Source: Poronia punctata (taxonomy: Eukaryota; Ascomycota; Sordariomycetes; Xylariales; Xylariaceae). From it: 64,000 nt of DNA. Below the pieces are notes generated by a model. That model saw nothing but the letters and a program-made list of their open reading frames with translations, was not told where the DNA came from and made no database searches. This document shows, one piece after another, positions 12,336-25,563 of this stretch; position 1 is the first letter of the stretch, and each line of letters opens with the position of its first letter. The stretch is from positions 127,337 to 191,336 of the forward strand of contig MU401464.1 in NCBI GenBank assembly GCA_022579005.1, written 5' to 3'. A program made the translations under genes and the position numbers.

Positions 12336-15300
12336 CGTCTCAACCAGCCCAAGAGTGGATACCTGAAATCGGTAGACATACGTGTTATATGATCAATATT
12401 TTGTTTGTCGCGCCACAATACAACACCAGTATATCACGCCAATTCATCAACCGGGCAAGTGGTCATCCTTTACTTTTCAGTTACGATTCGCCTAGTCGAC
12501 GTATTGCTTTTTCTGATGCTTAAGATCAAGAGATTGAGGCTTGCGCAGCGTACAACTCTAGAATGGAGAAATAGAACCCTCGCAGGGTAGTTTGCGGCTC
12601 TCCAGCTGCATGTCCTTTTCGTGCCAGGCAAGGTGTTGAGCAAAGAATATAAGAAAACTCGCATGTAGCCTTGCTAAGTAATAGAATTAATATGCCCAGT
12701 TCAAGTTGTTGCAAAGACAAGATATTCATCCCAACGTGAACGGCGCGTATTTTGGAGGGCTTTAATAGTATAAAACTCGATGACCGTAAACCCTATTTTA
12801 TATCCTGTACCTTTATTACTCTGTTTCAACTGTAGTCAAGACCAAATAAGCGCAAAACCTACGTAACCAGACATGCCGGATTGTCTGAGAACCTTACCCA
12901 TCTACGGGTGGAATATGATATACCTATACGTGACATACATTCGGTCTAGGTTTAAGTTTAACAGATCTCTTAGGACAACGTTGGCCATATAGGAACGGAA
13001 GTACCCGCTCAAGTTAGCTCCACATTGTGAAATCCGTCGGCCTACGACCTAATCGGCCGCTTGGTTGACCAATGAGACAACCGGCTACTTGGCCACAGAA
13101 ACTGCGGCCTTCTTCCTTCTCAGTCTCCACGCTCCAGGTTAACTAATACAGTAACAGTAATCAGCTCATTGGAATAATAGGAACACGTTCCCTTATTTAC
13201 CGTTTTCCTGTTCTACACGATTATAACAAATTATCAATGGGTAAAATCGTGTGATACCATCTACATGGGGGGTTCCTACGGGACAACGTCTCTAGGTTAG
13301 CTAATTTAACCCCCGTTAAAACTAGAATACGGATTGAACGTTTCCGGCCCACAGTACGTATTTTGCAATATCAAGCGCTGCCGGTCCCCGGAGGCCTATT
13401 TGGCCGCCCGATTATAGAACACAAGAAAATAACACTGGGAGGACACAAAATGCAAATACGCTTAATCAGGCCAAAATGCATTTTGGCAAGATACCTGTAA
13501 CTACGTCTTATTTCTACTCTTGGTCAGGAACAGGTTACATGGCCAAAATACATAGCTGTCGGGCGAGTTCATGGCAGGTTATTTCTTGATTCCGTTTCCC
13601 CTCCGTCAGATTATACAAGACACAACCACGTAATAGAGAGCAGCCAGTTGAAATTCACCGTGAGAAATATACCGGACTCAGTGTTAGTATCAGTTATACA
13701 CAGTACAATGACCACAAACCTACTAGGCCCAGATCTTGTATCCCCCAATATGAAAAGAACAAAAAAGACCAAGATTTTTAAGCTAAGCGCTACCGTGGAC
13801 TTGAACTCTATCTACTTGTACACGGAACAAAACACTCGGGATTGTTTTACACGTATACCAGATTCCCGACTACCCCAGCTTCGACAAGGTACAAATTTTG
13901 TCCACGGAACAGACAAAACGGTTATATACAATGATGTGGTGTGTGGTGTACAGTCAGCACACCGTGCACCTACAAATCGTAAAGGAGCCTTGATTACAAT
14001 CGTCCTGAGAAAAGACAACAGGTACAATACGCAAGTACATACCTACCAACGTCGACAGGAGATAGGTATTGGGGGTTACGGTCTTCTTCTCCCCCATCCC
14101 CCACTCCAATAGGACCCGTCAACAACACGCTGTCACTAAGAACGCCACACTAGACCACAAATGCTTCCGTTGCTAATTGTGCTACGGTATGCTTTGCCAG
14201 CAACTCAGAACAAATTCTTAACGATTATTTATCAAGATAAGTACGAGCATTCCTTAGCATCGCTCCAAGTCAAAGGTGGAAGACAATAATGGACAATCAC
14301 ATAGACCATTGTAATCAGCATGGCGAAGTGCCTACTTGTACGAGTCGATTGGTAGCGAACCAGAAAACAGAATTGATAAGCCGCTTTAGCGCTATGTGTA
14401 TCTTGGAGCGAGATTCTGTAGGTAATAACATCGGTACAATGTTGATCTCTTCAGATATTGTTCGGTCTAGCCTGTATTGACGGTTGGTAGGTATTATATA
14501 CGTGTACGTAACAAGTAAAGTATGTATCTTGCCTGCATTTGGAGGCCCGTGCCAACCCGACTAGCTCATCCATCTCACCATCCCCCACCTCCACAGGTGG
14601 ACATTGGCCATGGCACCATCCTCCTACAACGTACAGGGGCCGACAATTGCATACACGTACAGGCTGTTTGGCTGTCCATCTCTTGAACGAGCAGTACAGT
14701 GCAAATACTAGAGAGGAAAGTGAAGATCCAGACCCAGATTGTGGTCGGTTGCCAACTAGCACGTAAGTAACCCACTTACTCCACAAAATCAACATGTTAC
14801 TGCCCCCCCCGGCTAGGCTCGTCGAGGGACCCCGGTTGTGGTGTTAGGGGTGAGGAAAGAGCGAACAGCAACAGACACCCATTCGTGCTGGTGTCGACCA
14901 GCTAGGTAGTGCCCCTTGTAATCTCGATCCAGGCTTACTACCAAAGTACAAGATAGGTAGCGAGAGAGAAAAAGAGGGCAAGAATAGGGTTTATTTCTGC
15001 TATTACTCATCAGAGCCTTGTTTGTTGTAAATTTGGAGCCAGAAAGGGGGTTTGTAGCAAACGTGCTGATGGGAATATTTATGTTTATTATGGAAGGCAA
15101 GTTAGGGTTGTGCATCAAAAACGAGATCTGAAATAACAGCGATAAGCAGGGGTAGCGTGTGGGTACAGTAGGGGTGGGTGGTGTTAGGTCAGCAGTACTT
15201 GTAGAAGTACAACACATGTTTAACAACCCTGAAGCGGGTTCTGGGTGCCTGGCAGCCTGGTCCTAGGTAGTGGGCGTAAGCTTAGGACAATTTTCTAGAC

Positions 15301-16110
15301 TTAACCTGGTATTTACTGCTGTATACTCCTTACCCAAAGAGGTCAACAGTTCCTTTCCTCCCCTACCGGGTCTCGGTACAATGAGTAGGTACACGTCTGG
15401 TTAAGCCATTGAGGTCACTCTCCCGGCGCTAACTCACTGGTATACTTGCGAAATATACTCGCTCCTTCAGGGCTCTGAAGTACAGCTAACTCCAATTTTG
15501 TAGTCGGCCTCTGTTCTGTTCGCTCCTCTTATCCACCCTCAACCATGCTCCTTCCTGCCTTCTCCTCTTCCTGTTTTTACTTACTTCCCTGCCTCCTCCT
15601 CATCAGCGACAAGGAGCGACTTTCTCAGTCCCGTCTCCTCCCTAACAGCTCTCTCTTTCCTCCTCCCCGAGTCATTCCCCTCACCCTCACTTTTGTTTGT
15701 CATTTTCCCCTTCCGATCTCTCTATTTTCGGTTACGACGACTGGAGGTCAGGGAATTTTTTTTTAAGAAAAAAGGTGAGCCCTACGAATTTCGTCATCAT
15801 GGTCTTCTACAATTGATTAATTGCGCGTGGCATTTGACGGGAATCGATGCGGCACCTGCGTATGCATGCACTTACTGATTGTTTGCAGAATAAAGTCGAG
15901 GATAGAACCTTGACCGGGCCGCTAGTCGACTAGGAACCCCCAGAAACCCTTATCTTTTACATCAACTACATTCGTTATCCTGCGGCTTGTAAGAGCTGGA
16001 TACCGAGGTTAACAAAAGACCATCGTTTTTATACTCTGGTCTTTATTATCATACGGAATAGCCTCGCGACGATTATCGAGTTGAGATACTGGCATTACTT
16101 TCGGTTTAAC
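12336..16110. other. Gene-free stretch upstream of stuA
   Basis: The longest open frame (13648-14112, first ATG near 13708) has no recognisable domain and ordinary intergenic composition. From about 15500 the DNA becomes pyrimidine-rich, as is common in promoters and 5' leaders of fungal housekeeping and developmental genes. It probably belongs to the stuA upstream region. Confidence 0.5.
15500..15745 (+). promoter_or_regulatory. Pyrimidine-rich tract, probable stuA promoter or 5' leader
   Basis: A stretch of about 245 bp on the + strand is dominated by C and T, with CTCCTC, TTCCTC and TCCCC words. It lies about 0.9-1.1 kb upstream of the first stuA ATG. Fungal promoters and transcription starts often sit at such CT-rich tracts, and StuA-type genes are known for long 5' leaders. 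A short upstream reading frame (ATG at 15799, six codons with stop) and a 15-codon frame (ATG at 16469) lie between this tract and the coding region. The role is inferred from position and composition only. Confidence 0.35.
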
Positions 16111-16146
16111 ACGCGCCTGAACCCGCGCCTGAAGCCGCGCCTGCCC
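16111..16146. repeat. Three tandem 12-bp GC-rich units
   Basis: Three successive copies of a 12-bp unit built on CGCGCCTG. It lies in the upstream region of stuA, about 500 bp before the first in-frame ATG. Confidence 0.75.
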
Positions 16147-16644
16147 TTCTAACCCTTTTGGCGATCCCAAGCTCAATTCACCCCGAGTTTCTACGACGGC
16201 AACATACCGCATATTACGACGCGTCCTACGAGTGTACGAGTGTACTGTTTGATGATTGGTTGTTTATAGTTGGGATTCTGTTGTTTTTTTCGCAACATAA
16301 GCTGGGCTCGGTATTTTTATCGCCCTCAGAAAATCGGGTTTTATCCTGCCGGCCGGGCTCACCTTGTCCAAACCGCAAAGCTGGATTTACCGTCGATCGC
16401 ATATACGCCTACCCGGGCCGACTCAACAATATCATACTTCAACACCCCCTTCAGTCACCGGGCAGCTTATGAAAGTGAGAAGCTGCCAGCGCTTCCACTC
16501 CCGCCACAGTTGCTGACATACCCTCCGACTGCATCTTCTCCCCCCCGGTTGAGTTCCATCGCATCCTTGGCAAGCTCGGGCGGCGATTCCCATACGACGG
16601 CAGACTCGGTCGTCTCAAACGACCCGAAAACGCCGCCCTCTCAT

Positions 16645-18704
16645 ATGCCGGCGTCGGTATCAGGCTCGCAGCATAACATTGGTGGATACGATCAGTACCC
16701 AGCGATGAATCCACAACAAGAGATGTATTACCAAGGTGCACATCTCTCGGCTGGCCCAGCGTCAGCGCCTCAGACGGTCACTTCAAATTCCCTGCCACAG
16801 TATGGCCACCAGCAACAACCGACTCTGTTGCAACCGGGGCCTCATTACAACTCGGCGCCATCGTATCATTACAACTACCAGAATGGCCTAGCGTCGCCGC
16901 ACTCGGCCCCACCAGCTGTCTCGGCTCCTATGGGCCCTGCCAACGTTCTACCGTTACCCGGAGGGGCCAATCCATCCGGGATGCCACCCTCATACCAAGG
17001 TTTTGACACTACTGGCCAAATTGCCCCCCCGGGCATGAAACCTAGGGTAACAGCGACGCTTTGGGAGGATGAGGGAAGCTTATGTTTTCAGGTAGAGGCT
17101 AGGGGGATATGTGTGGCCAGGCGCGAAGGTAAGATATATCAACAGGGAAGGCCTGACATGACAGCCTGAGATCCTTGCTAATCGCCTGTCACAGATAATC
17201 ATATGGTAAACGGGACCAAGTTGCTGAATGTTGCGGGCATGACACGAGGAAGACGCGACGGGATCTTGAAGAGTGAAAAGGTTCGCCATGTCGTAAAGAT
17301 AGGTCCGATGCACTTGAAGGGTGTCTGGTATGCTTCCTCCCCAACCCATTCGGACAGCAGAGTTGGCTAATATTTGACTGGAACAGGATTCCGTTCGAAA
17401 GGGCCCTGGACTTTGCGAATAAAGAAAAGATTACAGAATTGCTGTATCCGTTGTTCGTCCACAACATTGGAGCTCTGTTATATCACCCAACAAATCAGAA
17501 CCGAACGAACCAAGTGATGGCCGCCGCAGAACGCCGCAAGCAGGAGCAGATGCGCAACTGTCCTAGTTCGGGTCCATCACCCCCCAGTGGCGTGTTACCG
17601 TCCATTCAGCAGCATCATCATCACATGAGTCTGCCCGGCCCGCAACCCTTGCCGTCTCACAACGGATCGGGACGACCTTCCCTCGATCGCGCTAATACCT
17701 TCCCGACCCCACCGACAAGCACTTCCAGCGTGATGAACGGAATGGGCAATCCCGAGTATACCTGGAATCAACAGGGCATGAATGGCGGGCAAGGCAACAA
17801 TCCAATGTCGATAGACACGAACCTTAGTAATGCTGCGCGGTCAATGCCCGCTACACCTGCTACTACACCACCGGGAAATTCGCTGCAGAGCATGCAGTCG
17901 TACCCCCAAGTGACACAGTCATACGACAGTTCGAGGGGCGTTTATAGCCATTCCGCTCAGCAAGGTCAGTATGGCTCGAATAACAGCCCGCAGGACCGGA
18001 ACGTATATGGGCAGCCGAATTCGTACATAAAGAGCGAGATGGGTCCGCCATCCGGACGTCCCGTCGGTTCGGGCGTGCCGGAGGGAGCCGAGGCGAAGTC
18101 GTCGAATGGTATGCTGCAACATGGAGAACAGCATCCCGGAGGAGAAGAAGAAGCCGACCACGAAGCGGAATATACGCACGATAGTGGCGCCTACGATGGG
18201 AGCCGGGGCCCCTACAATTATAACGCAGCCCCTCCCGTCGCTCCCATGCCCGGCGATCATCAACATTTACAGTCGGACATGGCAGCGTCTCCTGGCCACC
18301 AAGGCCACTCGGGAAGAGCAACGCCGCGGACCACCGCGGCGCCCCAGCCCTACTACCACCAGCAACCCGGATATAGTACTCCGCCTCGTGCCCAAGCGAG
18401 CAACCTGTATAATGTTATGAGCAATGATCGAGGGGCGCCTAATGGGGCGCCAGCTTCCGACGTGTACGGCTCGCAGACAGATATGACAACCTCGCTACAA
18501 AACGGGTATTCGGCGCAGCCTGGATTAAGTGGAATGCCGTCACTGAAAAGGGGCCGTGACGATGAAGAGGACATGCAGCGTTCGCAAAACGGCGGGCTAG
18601 AACTGAAGCGCCGAAAAACCCTCGTTGACGGATCATTACCGCCTGCGGGGTATGACTCTATGAGCCGACCGACTTCGACTGTTGGGGTATCCCGGCGACG
18701 CTAG
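16645..18704 (+). CDS. stuA: APSES-domain transcription factor StuA (three exons)
   Basis: A sequence-specific nuclear regulator of conidiation and hyphal/asexual development, of the StuA/Asm-1/Efg1 family. Exons are 16645-17128, 17195-17327 and 17387-18704; introns of 66 and 59 nt have GT-AG ends and CTAAT branch sites. Splicing restores a complete APSES DNA-binding domain (about residues 132-238), running from [17 protein letters not shown] through [15 protein letters not shown] and [14 protein letters not shown] to LLYHP. The flanks are Q/P/S-rich, and a basic LKRRKTL near the C-terminus plus terminal SRRR look like nuclear localisation signals. From the ATG at 16645 the protein is 644 aa; the ATG at 16705 ([10 protein letters not shown]) is a good alternative. 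The frame stays open and coding-like back to about 16455 without an ATG, so an upstream exon supplying the true start is possible. Confidence 0.96.
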
Positions 18705-20044
18705 AGTAGCTCATGATGACGACAACATGTCCGACAGCGACGACGACGCCCCTACTGTCTTGAGGCTTGCGCTTGGTTGGCAGCTCTGTAAGATGGCGGC
18801 GCGGCGATGACCTCAGAACAACACACATTCCTTCCGGTTCGATTTTCCTTAACGTTTCATTGTATTCGCTCCGAAGGCATTGGAGCGACGTTTTACACCA
18901 GTCAGTTGACCTTCATCCGACTACGAACTTTACGACCAAAAATTTTAAACAGACGCCCTTGATGGTCATGTAAATGCTTCATGAATTGATGCGTCGCATG
19001 GTGGCATTGAATTCCTTGAGACTTAATACGATTTGCGATGTTAATGCAAGCTGAACGAGACCCTCGATGACACAAAAATGCCGCCTATCATGACGTCTTA
19101 GGCAGGTCAGGCTCATGAGCTCAAGGCAGGCTTGTTTTATTCTTTCTTCACACAGGCTGGTTTTTGCCCTCCGCATGGTAGAGACGGAGAGCGCGCGGTT
19201 GTCCAGAATTTTTCACATGCTTTACGAATGATGAAACGACTTGATTTCTTCTGTCATCAAAAAGGGGACGGTGTCAGCAGGCGTGTTGGAAAGGTTACTC
19301 CTGGTGTCAGGGTCCCAAGCTTTGACGATGAATTAAAAAGGCTTTTCGCTGCTTTGATACACAGTGGATTAGACAATAGCTACACACAATTGAACTCACC
19401 ATTGATAACCAGCTGGCTTTCCAAACCTAGTGGCCTGTTACTGCGACGTCGAAAGGATCCGAACTCGGGACAAATCTTGAAAGCCATTGTCCTATAGAGT
19501 TGCGGAGAACTGGTGCGGCCGCAGACTTTCTACGAGGTTCAGTTACTGGAGACGAAGAAGGGGGGTTTACCAGCTGCAGCAAAGCGGCACTAGGATTGAA
19601 CGCTATTACGCCTAAAGACTCCTATAGTCGACGGTACCTGAAACTATTGTTAACCAGAGGAGGGAAGGTTATAGCGCAACGGCTCTACAGTATGATCTAT
19701 TGACACTAGAATTGCTAGGTCGACTTTGGCAAACAGACAATAATAAGTTGCAGGGTTGGAACGTCTCGATGCTCAAAACCTGCAATGTTATCTCCGTCCT
19801 CTCTGTGTTTTGTTCTTTTGTAAACCGTATATAGCTTGCAATAAAAACCTCCAAGACAAAAAGAGAGTAAGCATACCATTCATTATCCATTCTGTAAAAA
19901 TCTGATAAACAGTGTCAGCATCATTACACCTTTCTCCTATTACCAAAGTAGGTAGGTAAGGTAGTCATTATAGCGTTGGCAAGTTCCATCTTTTGCAGAA
20001 GGGGAGGTAGAGAGAAAATAGCGGTACAAATGTCCGATAATCGT
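18705..20044. other. Intergenic: stuA 3' region to tRNA gene
   Basis: Open frames of up to 121 codons (19132-19497) have no ATG at their start and no recognisable domain. The first few hundred bases probably hold the stuA 3' untranslated region. Nothing else is supported. Confidence 0.55.
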
Positions 20045-20163
20045 GGCTCAGTGGTCTAGTGGTATGATTCCTGCTTCGGGCTTTTTTCACCCTTAGCACA
20101 CACAAACCCTTCCATCATACGTGGGAATGCAGGAGGCCCCGGGTTCGAATCCCGGCTGAGCCC
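20045..20163 (+). tRNA. tRNA-Pro (anticodon CGG) with a 47-nt intron
   Basis: The cloverleaf is complete. Acceptor GGCTCAG (20045-20051) pairs with CTGAGCC (20156-20162), with discriminator C at 20163. The D-arm carries the A box TGGTCTAGTGG. The anticodon stem is CCTGC/GCAGG, and the T-arm is CCGGG-TTCGAAT-CCCGG, containing the B box GGTTCGAATCC. The loop reads TT-CGG-G then T, so the anticodon is CGG (20077-20079), which decodes proline CCG codons. An intron (20081-20127) interrupts the gene right after position 37, the canonical eukaryotic site for the tRNA splicing endonuclease. The intron starts with C followed by six T residues (20082-20087), unusual because T runs of this length can terminate RNA polymerase III. 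The body sequence closely matches eukaryotic tRNA-Pro, so the identity is firm. Confidence 0.95.
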
Positions 20164-20165
20164 TA

Positions 20166-20182
20166 TTTTTGTGATTTTTTTT
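20166..20182 (+). terminator. RNA polymerase III terminator of the tRNA-Pro gene
   Basis: A T5 run starts three bases after the tRNA end, and a T8 run follows at 20175-20182. Oligo-T runs on the coding strand are the standard Pol III stop signal. Confidence 0.85.
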
Positions 20183-23100
20183 AATTGTTTTTATTCGAAA
20201 GGACTCTTAGGAAATTAAAGGAGAAGGAGGAGGAGGTTTTGTGTCTTTTTAAAGGTGGAGATTTTCTAGGTATAGGTTACTAGACGATTGAAATGATAAG
20301 GGGTATATGTGTGTATGTATGTATAGGTCGGCATGTCTACTTGTTATGATTGGTTGTTCTTAACCTAGGTAGGTAGATAGGAGATAGGGGAAAGAGGGGA
20401 TGAGAAGAACAGTGTTTACTATATTGTTTGTATTGTTTAATATCGATCGTGACGGAGGTAGAAACCACTCGCTCTTCCCGAGGGGTATAGAGCGTGGTAA
20501 AACTATTTGATGTATATATATATATATCTGTAATGATATCAAACTCAGTGCCTGCGGGAGCTCAACACTTCATTACCTACCTAGGGTACCCTAGACGCTG
20601 TCCTTTAGACTTCCTGGGTATAAGTAGCTTATGCAAGTATACACGTATACATATCGCGGGAGTTTTGGTACACCTCAAATCCTTCTATTGTTGCTTCGTA
20701 TCTGCGGTTCTTTGGACACTGGTATTTGGTAATGTTGTGAATAGCGTAATCTTCGTTGACTGTTCACTCAACCCTTTGAGCGTAGAGGGTATATTTGGTA
20801 TCAGGGTTTTTATCCAAGTCTTTGGCATCTGTTGTGGTGTAGGTGGTGCTTAGCTATTTCGGAGACAGTTTCACCACTTGTCCAAGTGATGGGGAAGACC
20901 CGTGTTTATCATGGTTCGAATATCTTGAGAGAGATTATTTTGGACAAGCGTGGTGTCTTTGGTGATATTTTGCCGTTGATGTGTTGACTTGACAACGACA
21001 TACAGATGGGATTTTGCAATGTGGCCTGTATAGCTAGGATTCTGTAGGTCTAGAGCAACTTGTTAGTTTTGCTAGCGAGGAACTGTTTCTCGGTATTGGT
21101 AAGGTAGGTAGGTATCTTGGAATCGGTATCGACGCAAAGCTTCAAGGGCGTCATAGTAGCTATCGTAGTATATTTGACTGCGGCAAAAAAAAAAATGAGC
21201 TGTAGGTACAACCACTATCACCAAACAAGCTTAAAGGAGTCAACGTCACTTACTTGCGCAGGAAGTAGGTTGCTCAAACTGGGTGTTGACTACCTCCTAA
21301 ATCGCAGGCCCACTGCGAATCCAGCGTAGGATAGATAACTGACTACCTAGATAAGTAATGTTGATCTTGGAATACAACTCCTTTGTCGTTGTAGAAGAAT
21401 TATGTCTTTATTACTGTAGCACTGCAACAGGCGTTTGGATATGCTTCTAACGGTATCATATTACTTGCAAATACCCCTGAGTGGGCAAAGAGTTGTGCAT
21501 ATTTAATGTTCGCGTTACCCTCCCTCCGAGCAGATGTTATACTTTGCCTAACTTACCCTATTCAGTGTTTTCAAGATTTGCGGCTGGCAAGTCAGTACCT
21601 AACCGAAGATGACGCGATGTAACTTTGCCGATGATACGTGAGACTTGTACCTGTACCCTATGAGTCAATGTTGATAGGAAAGACGCCTTACAAGTACACA
21701 TAAGATACCCCCTAGCAAGATAAGACGGCAAGGAGAGTGCAAGGTCCCATCATCTTCAAACTACCTAGGCGAGTAAGAAGGCAAAGTGGACATGACACAG
21801 CGGTGTAGAAGACCTAAGTCTTCCATAGTCAAGGAGGGATGAAACATAAGATGAAGTGCGGAAGATGGCAAGACAGAAGAAGACAAACAGGAAGGAGGAG
21901 CCAGTCCCCCGCTGTAACCTACTTAAACAGCAAACTCGGAACCAGCACTATACGTACCTAGGTATACCGCTACCGAGACGAAATCCCAAAGTAACGACAG
22001 GGAAGGCGAGAGAAATCTATCGATCATGTTCATGGGTTTCTGCTTTGATGTACGAGAGTATTCGAAAGATTACCTATCTAGGTCATTACTGTGCGAGGAA
22101 GGATTTAAGGGAGTGAAGTGACGCGGCTAATAAGTGATTCTTAAACGGCGCTTAGAGATCCCTGGCCGCAGCTTGTGGAGTTTCTTACATACGATACGAG
22201 TACGTACTATGTAGCAGTGGAGACATACCGGCAGCCGTCGTAATAAAGTTTTTATTTCAAATTCCTACGCAGCCCGATGCACATTGTATCTAGAGGGAAG
22301 CGCCTCCCCTTGTAATAAAACACCTGATATAGTATTAAAAGTTCTGACCCCCAGCCTCAGGCCCATATATTTCCGGCCGTCTTCCCCAAACCAACCAACC
22401 AGACTTGCAGGACTTCCTTTATTGTACCTCAAGTGTTGAGAAATTGGCGGTCCTGGCGCCAACTGTCCATCGAATGATGTGGGACAGGTAAGAACTAAAG
22501 CCGGGCGTATGCTATGAATATTTTCGGTGTAATGACCCCTTGCCCGGACTAATGCCCAATGCCCAATGCCCAGGCGGGGAGGAGGGGGGCTTCTCACCTT
22601 TAGATTCGTTGTTCTAGTGACTACGGGAGGAGGATTGATTTCATAACTAGGTAGCTTTGGCTCCCTGAGAACTCGGGCTGATCACGACCTTGCCGGTACT
22701 ATGAGGATTGACGTCGCTATCATGTAAGCCCAGATGGGGGACACGACTCCAATCTGCCTAGTAAAGTAGGTTGATGTGTGTCCACAGGATAGGAACGACG
22801 GGAATTGCTCGTAGACCTCCGAATCGAGTAATGATTTTTAACAATGAGATATCGAGAAAATATTGATACACCCCTATCCTCTCGGCTGGTTGATAGTACA
22901 CGTAATTGAGGCCCGCGACCTATATACTCTCGCAGCGAACTTCGGCGACCTGCCCCATACCCACCAGTCCGCATTTGCAGGGGTTTTCGATAAGGGAATA
23001 CTCTAATAAGTGACATGTCGACAGAATATGGTATTTCTCACACGAGCTCCAGCAGAGGCTCAAAGTCACACGTACATACTTGCATGTTAATAGTTGCAGC

Positions 23101-25563
23101 CCACCCATCGCGACGCTCGGGAGGGAAACGGTAATGGGTCCGATGCGACTCGATTTGACTTGGCGTTTTTCCCGCCTTTTGTTTCGAATTTACCACTATA
23201 CCAGGGTATCCAGCTATAAGTAACTGATTGGTTGGATGTTGGAAGCTGCCAAGGATGTTGTCCCCATTATGCGGGACCCTATCTGTCTCCTATGCGACTA
23301 ATACCAGGAGGCAGTACTCAACCACACGGATGTAATAACTTACGTTTATCACAGCAGATGTAACCGACCAACAAGCTGTCAGTTTTCATGGTAGCTTATA
23401 CTTTACTTGGGCTAAAACATCTCCATGATGTCAGGCGACAACTTGTTAACAAGATGCGGGTTTGGACCATGATTTCGCAAACCGTCCCCGTCCATTGGTT
23501 AACTAGGAGCTGCTATGTGGCAGGGCGATCGAATACCCAGACAATCGCCGAATGAAGAAGGACTGCCGAGATGAAATGAAGTAGGTATGCCTCTAGAACA
23601 CCGCCATGAGAAGGAGGGGGGGAAGCCTATGATCCTACCCATCAGATGTTGCTTTTCGGAGAACTGGGGAGGCAGATACACCCGCTATCTATTGACCAAA
23701 TGCGTGTAGACAATAAAAGTGCAGAGGGGCGCGGCTGGATTGGGGGTTGGTCTGCCAGCTATCTTCGAGGCAACAACTTGCATGCACTTTCTAGGATGAG
23801 ATGCAGGCAGATGCAGGTACATGTACCACTATATTCAAGCGGTAGCGAATCAGGTGGCAGGGTGGGCCTCTTAAGAGGAATGTTGGGTCGAGATCAGGAT
23901 TTTGCATGACATCAAAAGCAGGTACAATTGAACTTATATGTACGCCTTGATCTTTTTTTTTGTTTAAAATAAGGTGTGCCTAATGTAAGTATTGGCAATA
24001 GATAGCGAGGCAGTTGCAACTTGCAGAATTGGAAAGACCGGCTTGACACTTGTCGGATCTGGCCAGAAAATGAGATGTGCCTGCCACAAATTCCTAAGAT
24101 CACGTCGTATCTCCGCCGGCTGCCATCTATCAGGTCTCCATAAAATACGGACAAGGGTCATTTTTTAGCACAATTTACAAGTAAAGGTTTGTCATCAACA
24201 AATATTGCTTGTCCCCTGGGCATTGCGTCTGCAAATATGTAGATAGCAGTCGTAGGAGATATCAAATGTCTTCGCACATTTTTTGCGGACGATTTCCGTC
24301 CTTATTATATGCCTACAAACATATGCAATGCCTCATAACCCCCTTGCACTTAGTTTGTCTTATTATATTTTTTTCCTTTAAGAGTAAAATGTTATATAAA
24401 TATCCTTGCATCTTTTACCTTGCCTTACCTTAAGTACTCAATGGCTTTTTAATGATATACGTTATATGTTATATACCTTACTTGTACTTAAAGGTTGTTT
24501 TAGTTTAAGATAGAGTACAAAATAGCATAAGTACCTAGCTAGGCTAGGCTTATTCTAAAAAGGGCTCGGTTTATTTACAGTATAATTAATAAAATCAACT
24601 TACACGTACGTATTGAAGATGTCTAGTAGCAGAGGCTACCTAGTAGGTAGTAGGTTGCAAATTATACAAACCCGCCGTTGAATGCTGACAATTACACCTC
24701 GCGTTTCTAGTCTGCTGAGTTGTACTCGTATTCCTTTCTGCACGTTTGTTTTCCCAATCTGAAAACAGAAGACAATCTTGCCTAAACCGGTAAAGTCTAC
24801 TGCTGTGCCGTAGAGGCCAGAAATGGCGGCCAGAAAAAAATTTGTTCAAAGCTACTTGTACAGTGGTAGACAGGATGACTGGGTTAAAAGAGAGGGAAGG
24901 GCGGGTAATTATTGGTATTGTCAGTGAAAAGAGAAGGGTAAACATGATGCACCTTGTTTTTGTGGTAAAAATCGGTAGAACTGGGGGAGTTATGACCTAG
25001 TGACAGGAGAAGTATAAAAGGGGTGCGCCACTGCATCTGTCAATAAGATGCCACCGACGCTCTAGAGTAAAGCCATGGATAGTATACATTTAGGTGGGAA
25101 CTTTGAAGTCTTTGTTGCCCGCTACATAATTTTTGAATCGAAGGAAAGAGAGGATGCCACCTAATTACAGTAATTAAGTATGTATTTGACTCTCCTGGGC
25201 CTAAGTAGCAGGGCTCAGCAGCCCTCTAAAGGCCGGCGCTATACCCGTAGACATTTTGATACATACAAAACACTGACAATTATCTGCTAATATGTTAGGT
25301 AAGCAGATAGAACAGGGCATAACATGACACCAAAGCCTAGTTGGATATTGGAGTGAGCACTTACTCGAGATTCTTTTATAAGGGATACATTGTTGTAATA
25401 TGATACAGGATGGAGTAGTACAGAAGGGACAGCCCTAAATTGACAACGCATTTAGTGATTATTCAACCTTTCTGCAGTCAGGCGACGTGGTGAGCGACCT
25501 TGATGATAACGCGAAGTGTCGTGTTGTCAAATTGCCCATAGCGGCTTGTTATCCCGTCTCTGG

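Noticed and set aside
12203..12418. Tryptophan-rich 71-codon frame on the minus strand
   Set aside because: The Trp/Leu repeat is simply the translation of a 9-bp minisatellite; no start context or domain.
13648..14112. Open frame of 154 codons on +, the longest before stuA
   Set aside because: It begins at a TTG rather than ATG, has no recognisable domain and ordinary intergenic composition.
16219..16226. ACGCGTCC, matching the StuA response element consensus, upstream of stuA
   Set aside because: An 8-mer this degenerate is expected about once per kilobase, so a single match is not evidence of autoregulation.
19132..19497. Open frame of 121 codons on + downstream of stuA
   Set aside because: No ATG at its start, no family motif, no splice-compatible neighbour. 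Not supported as a gene.
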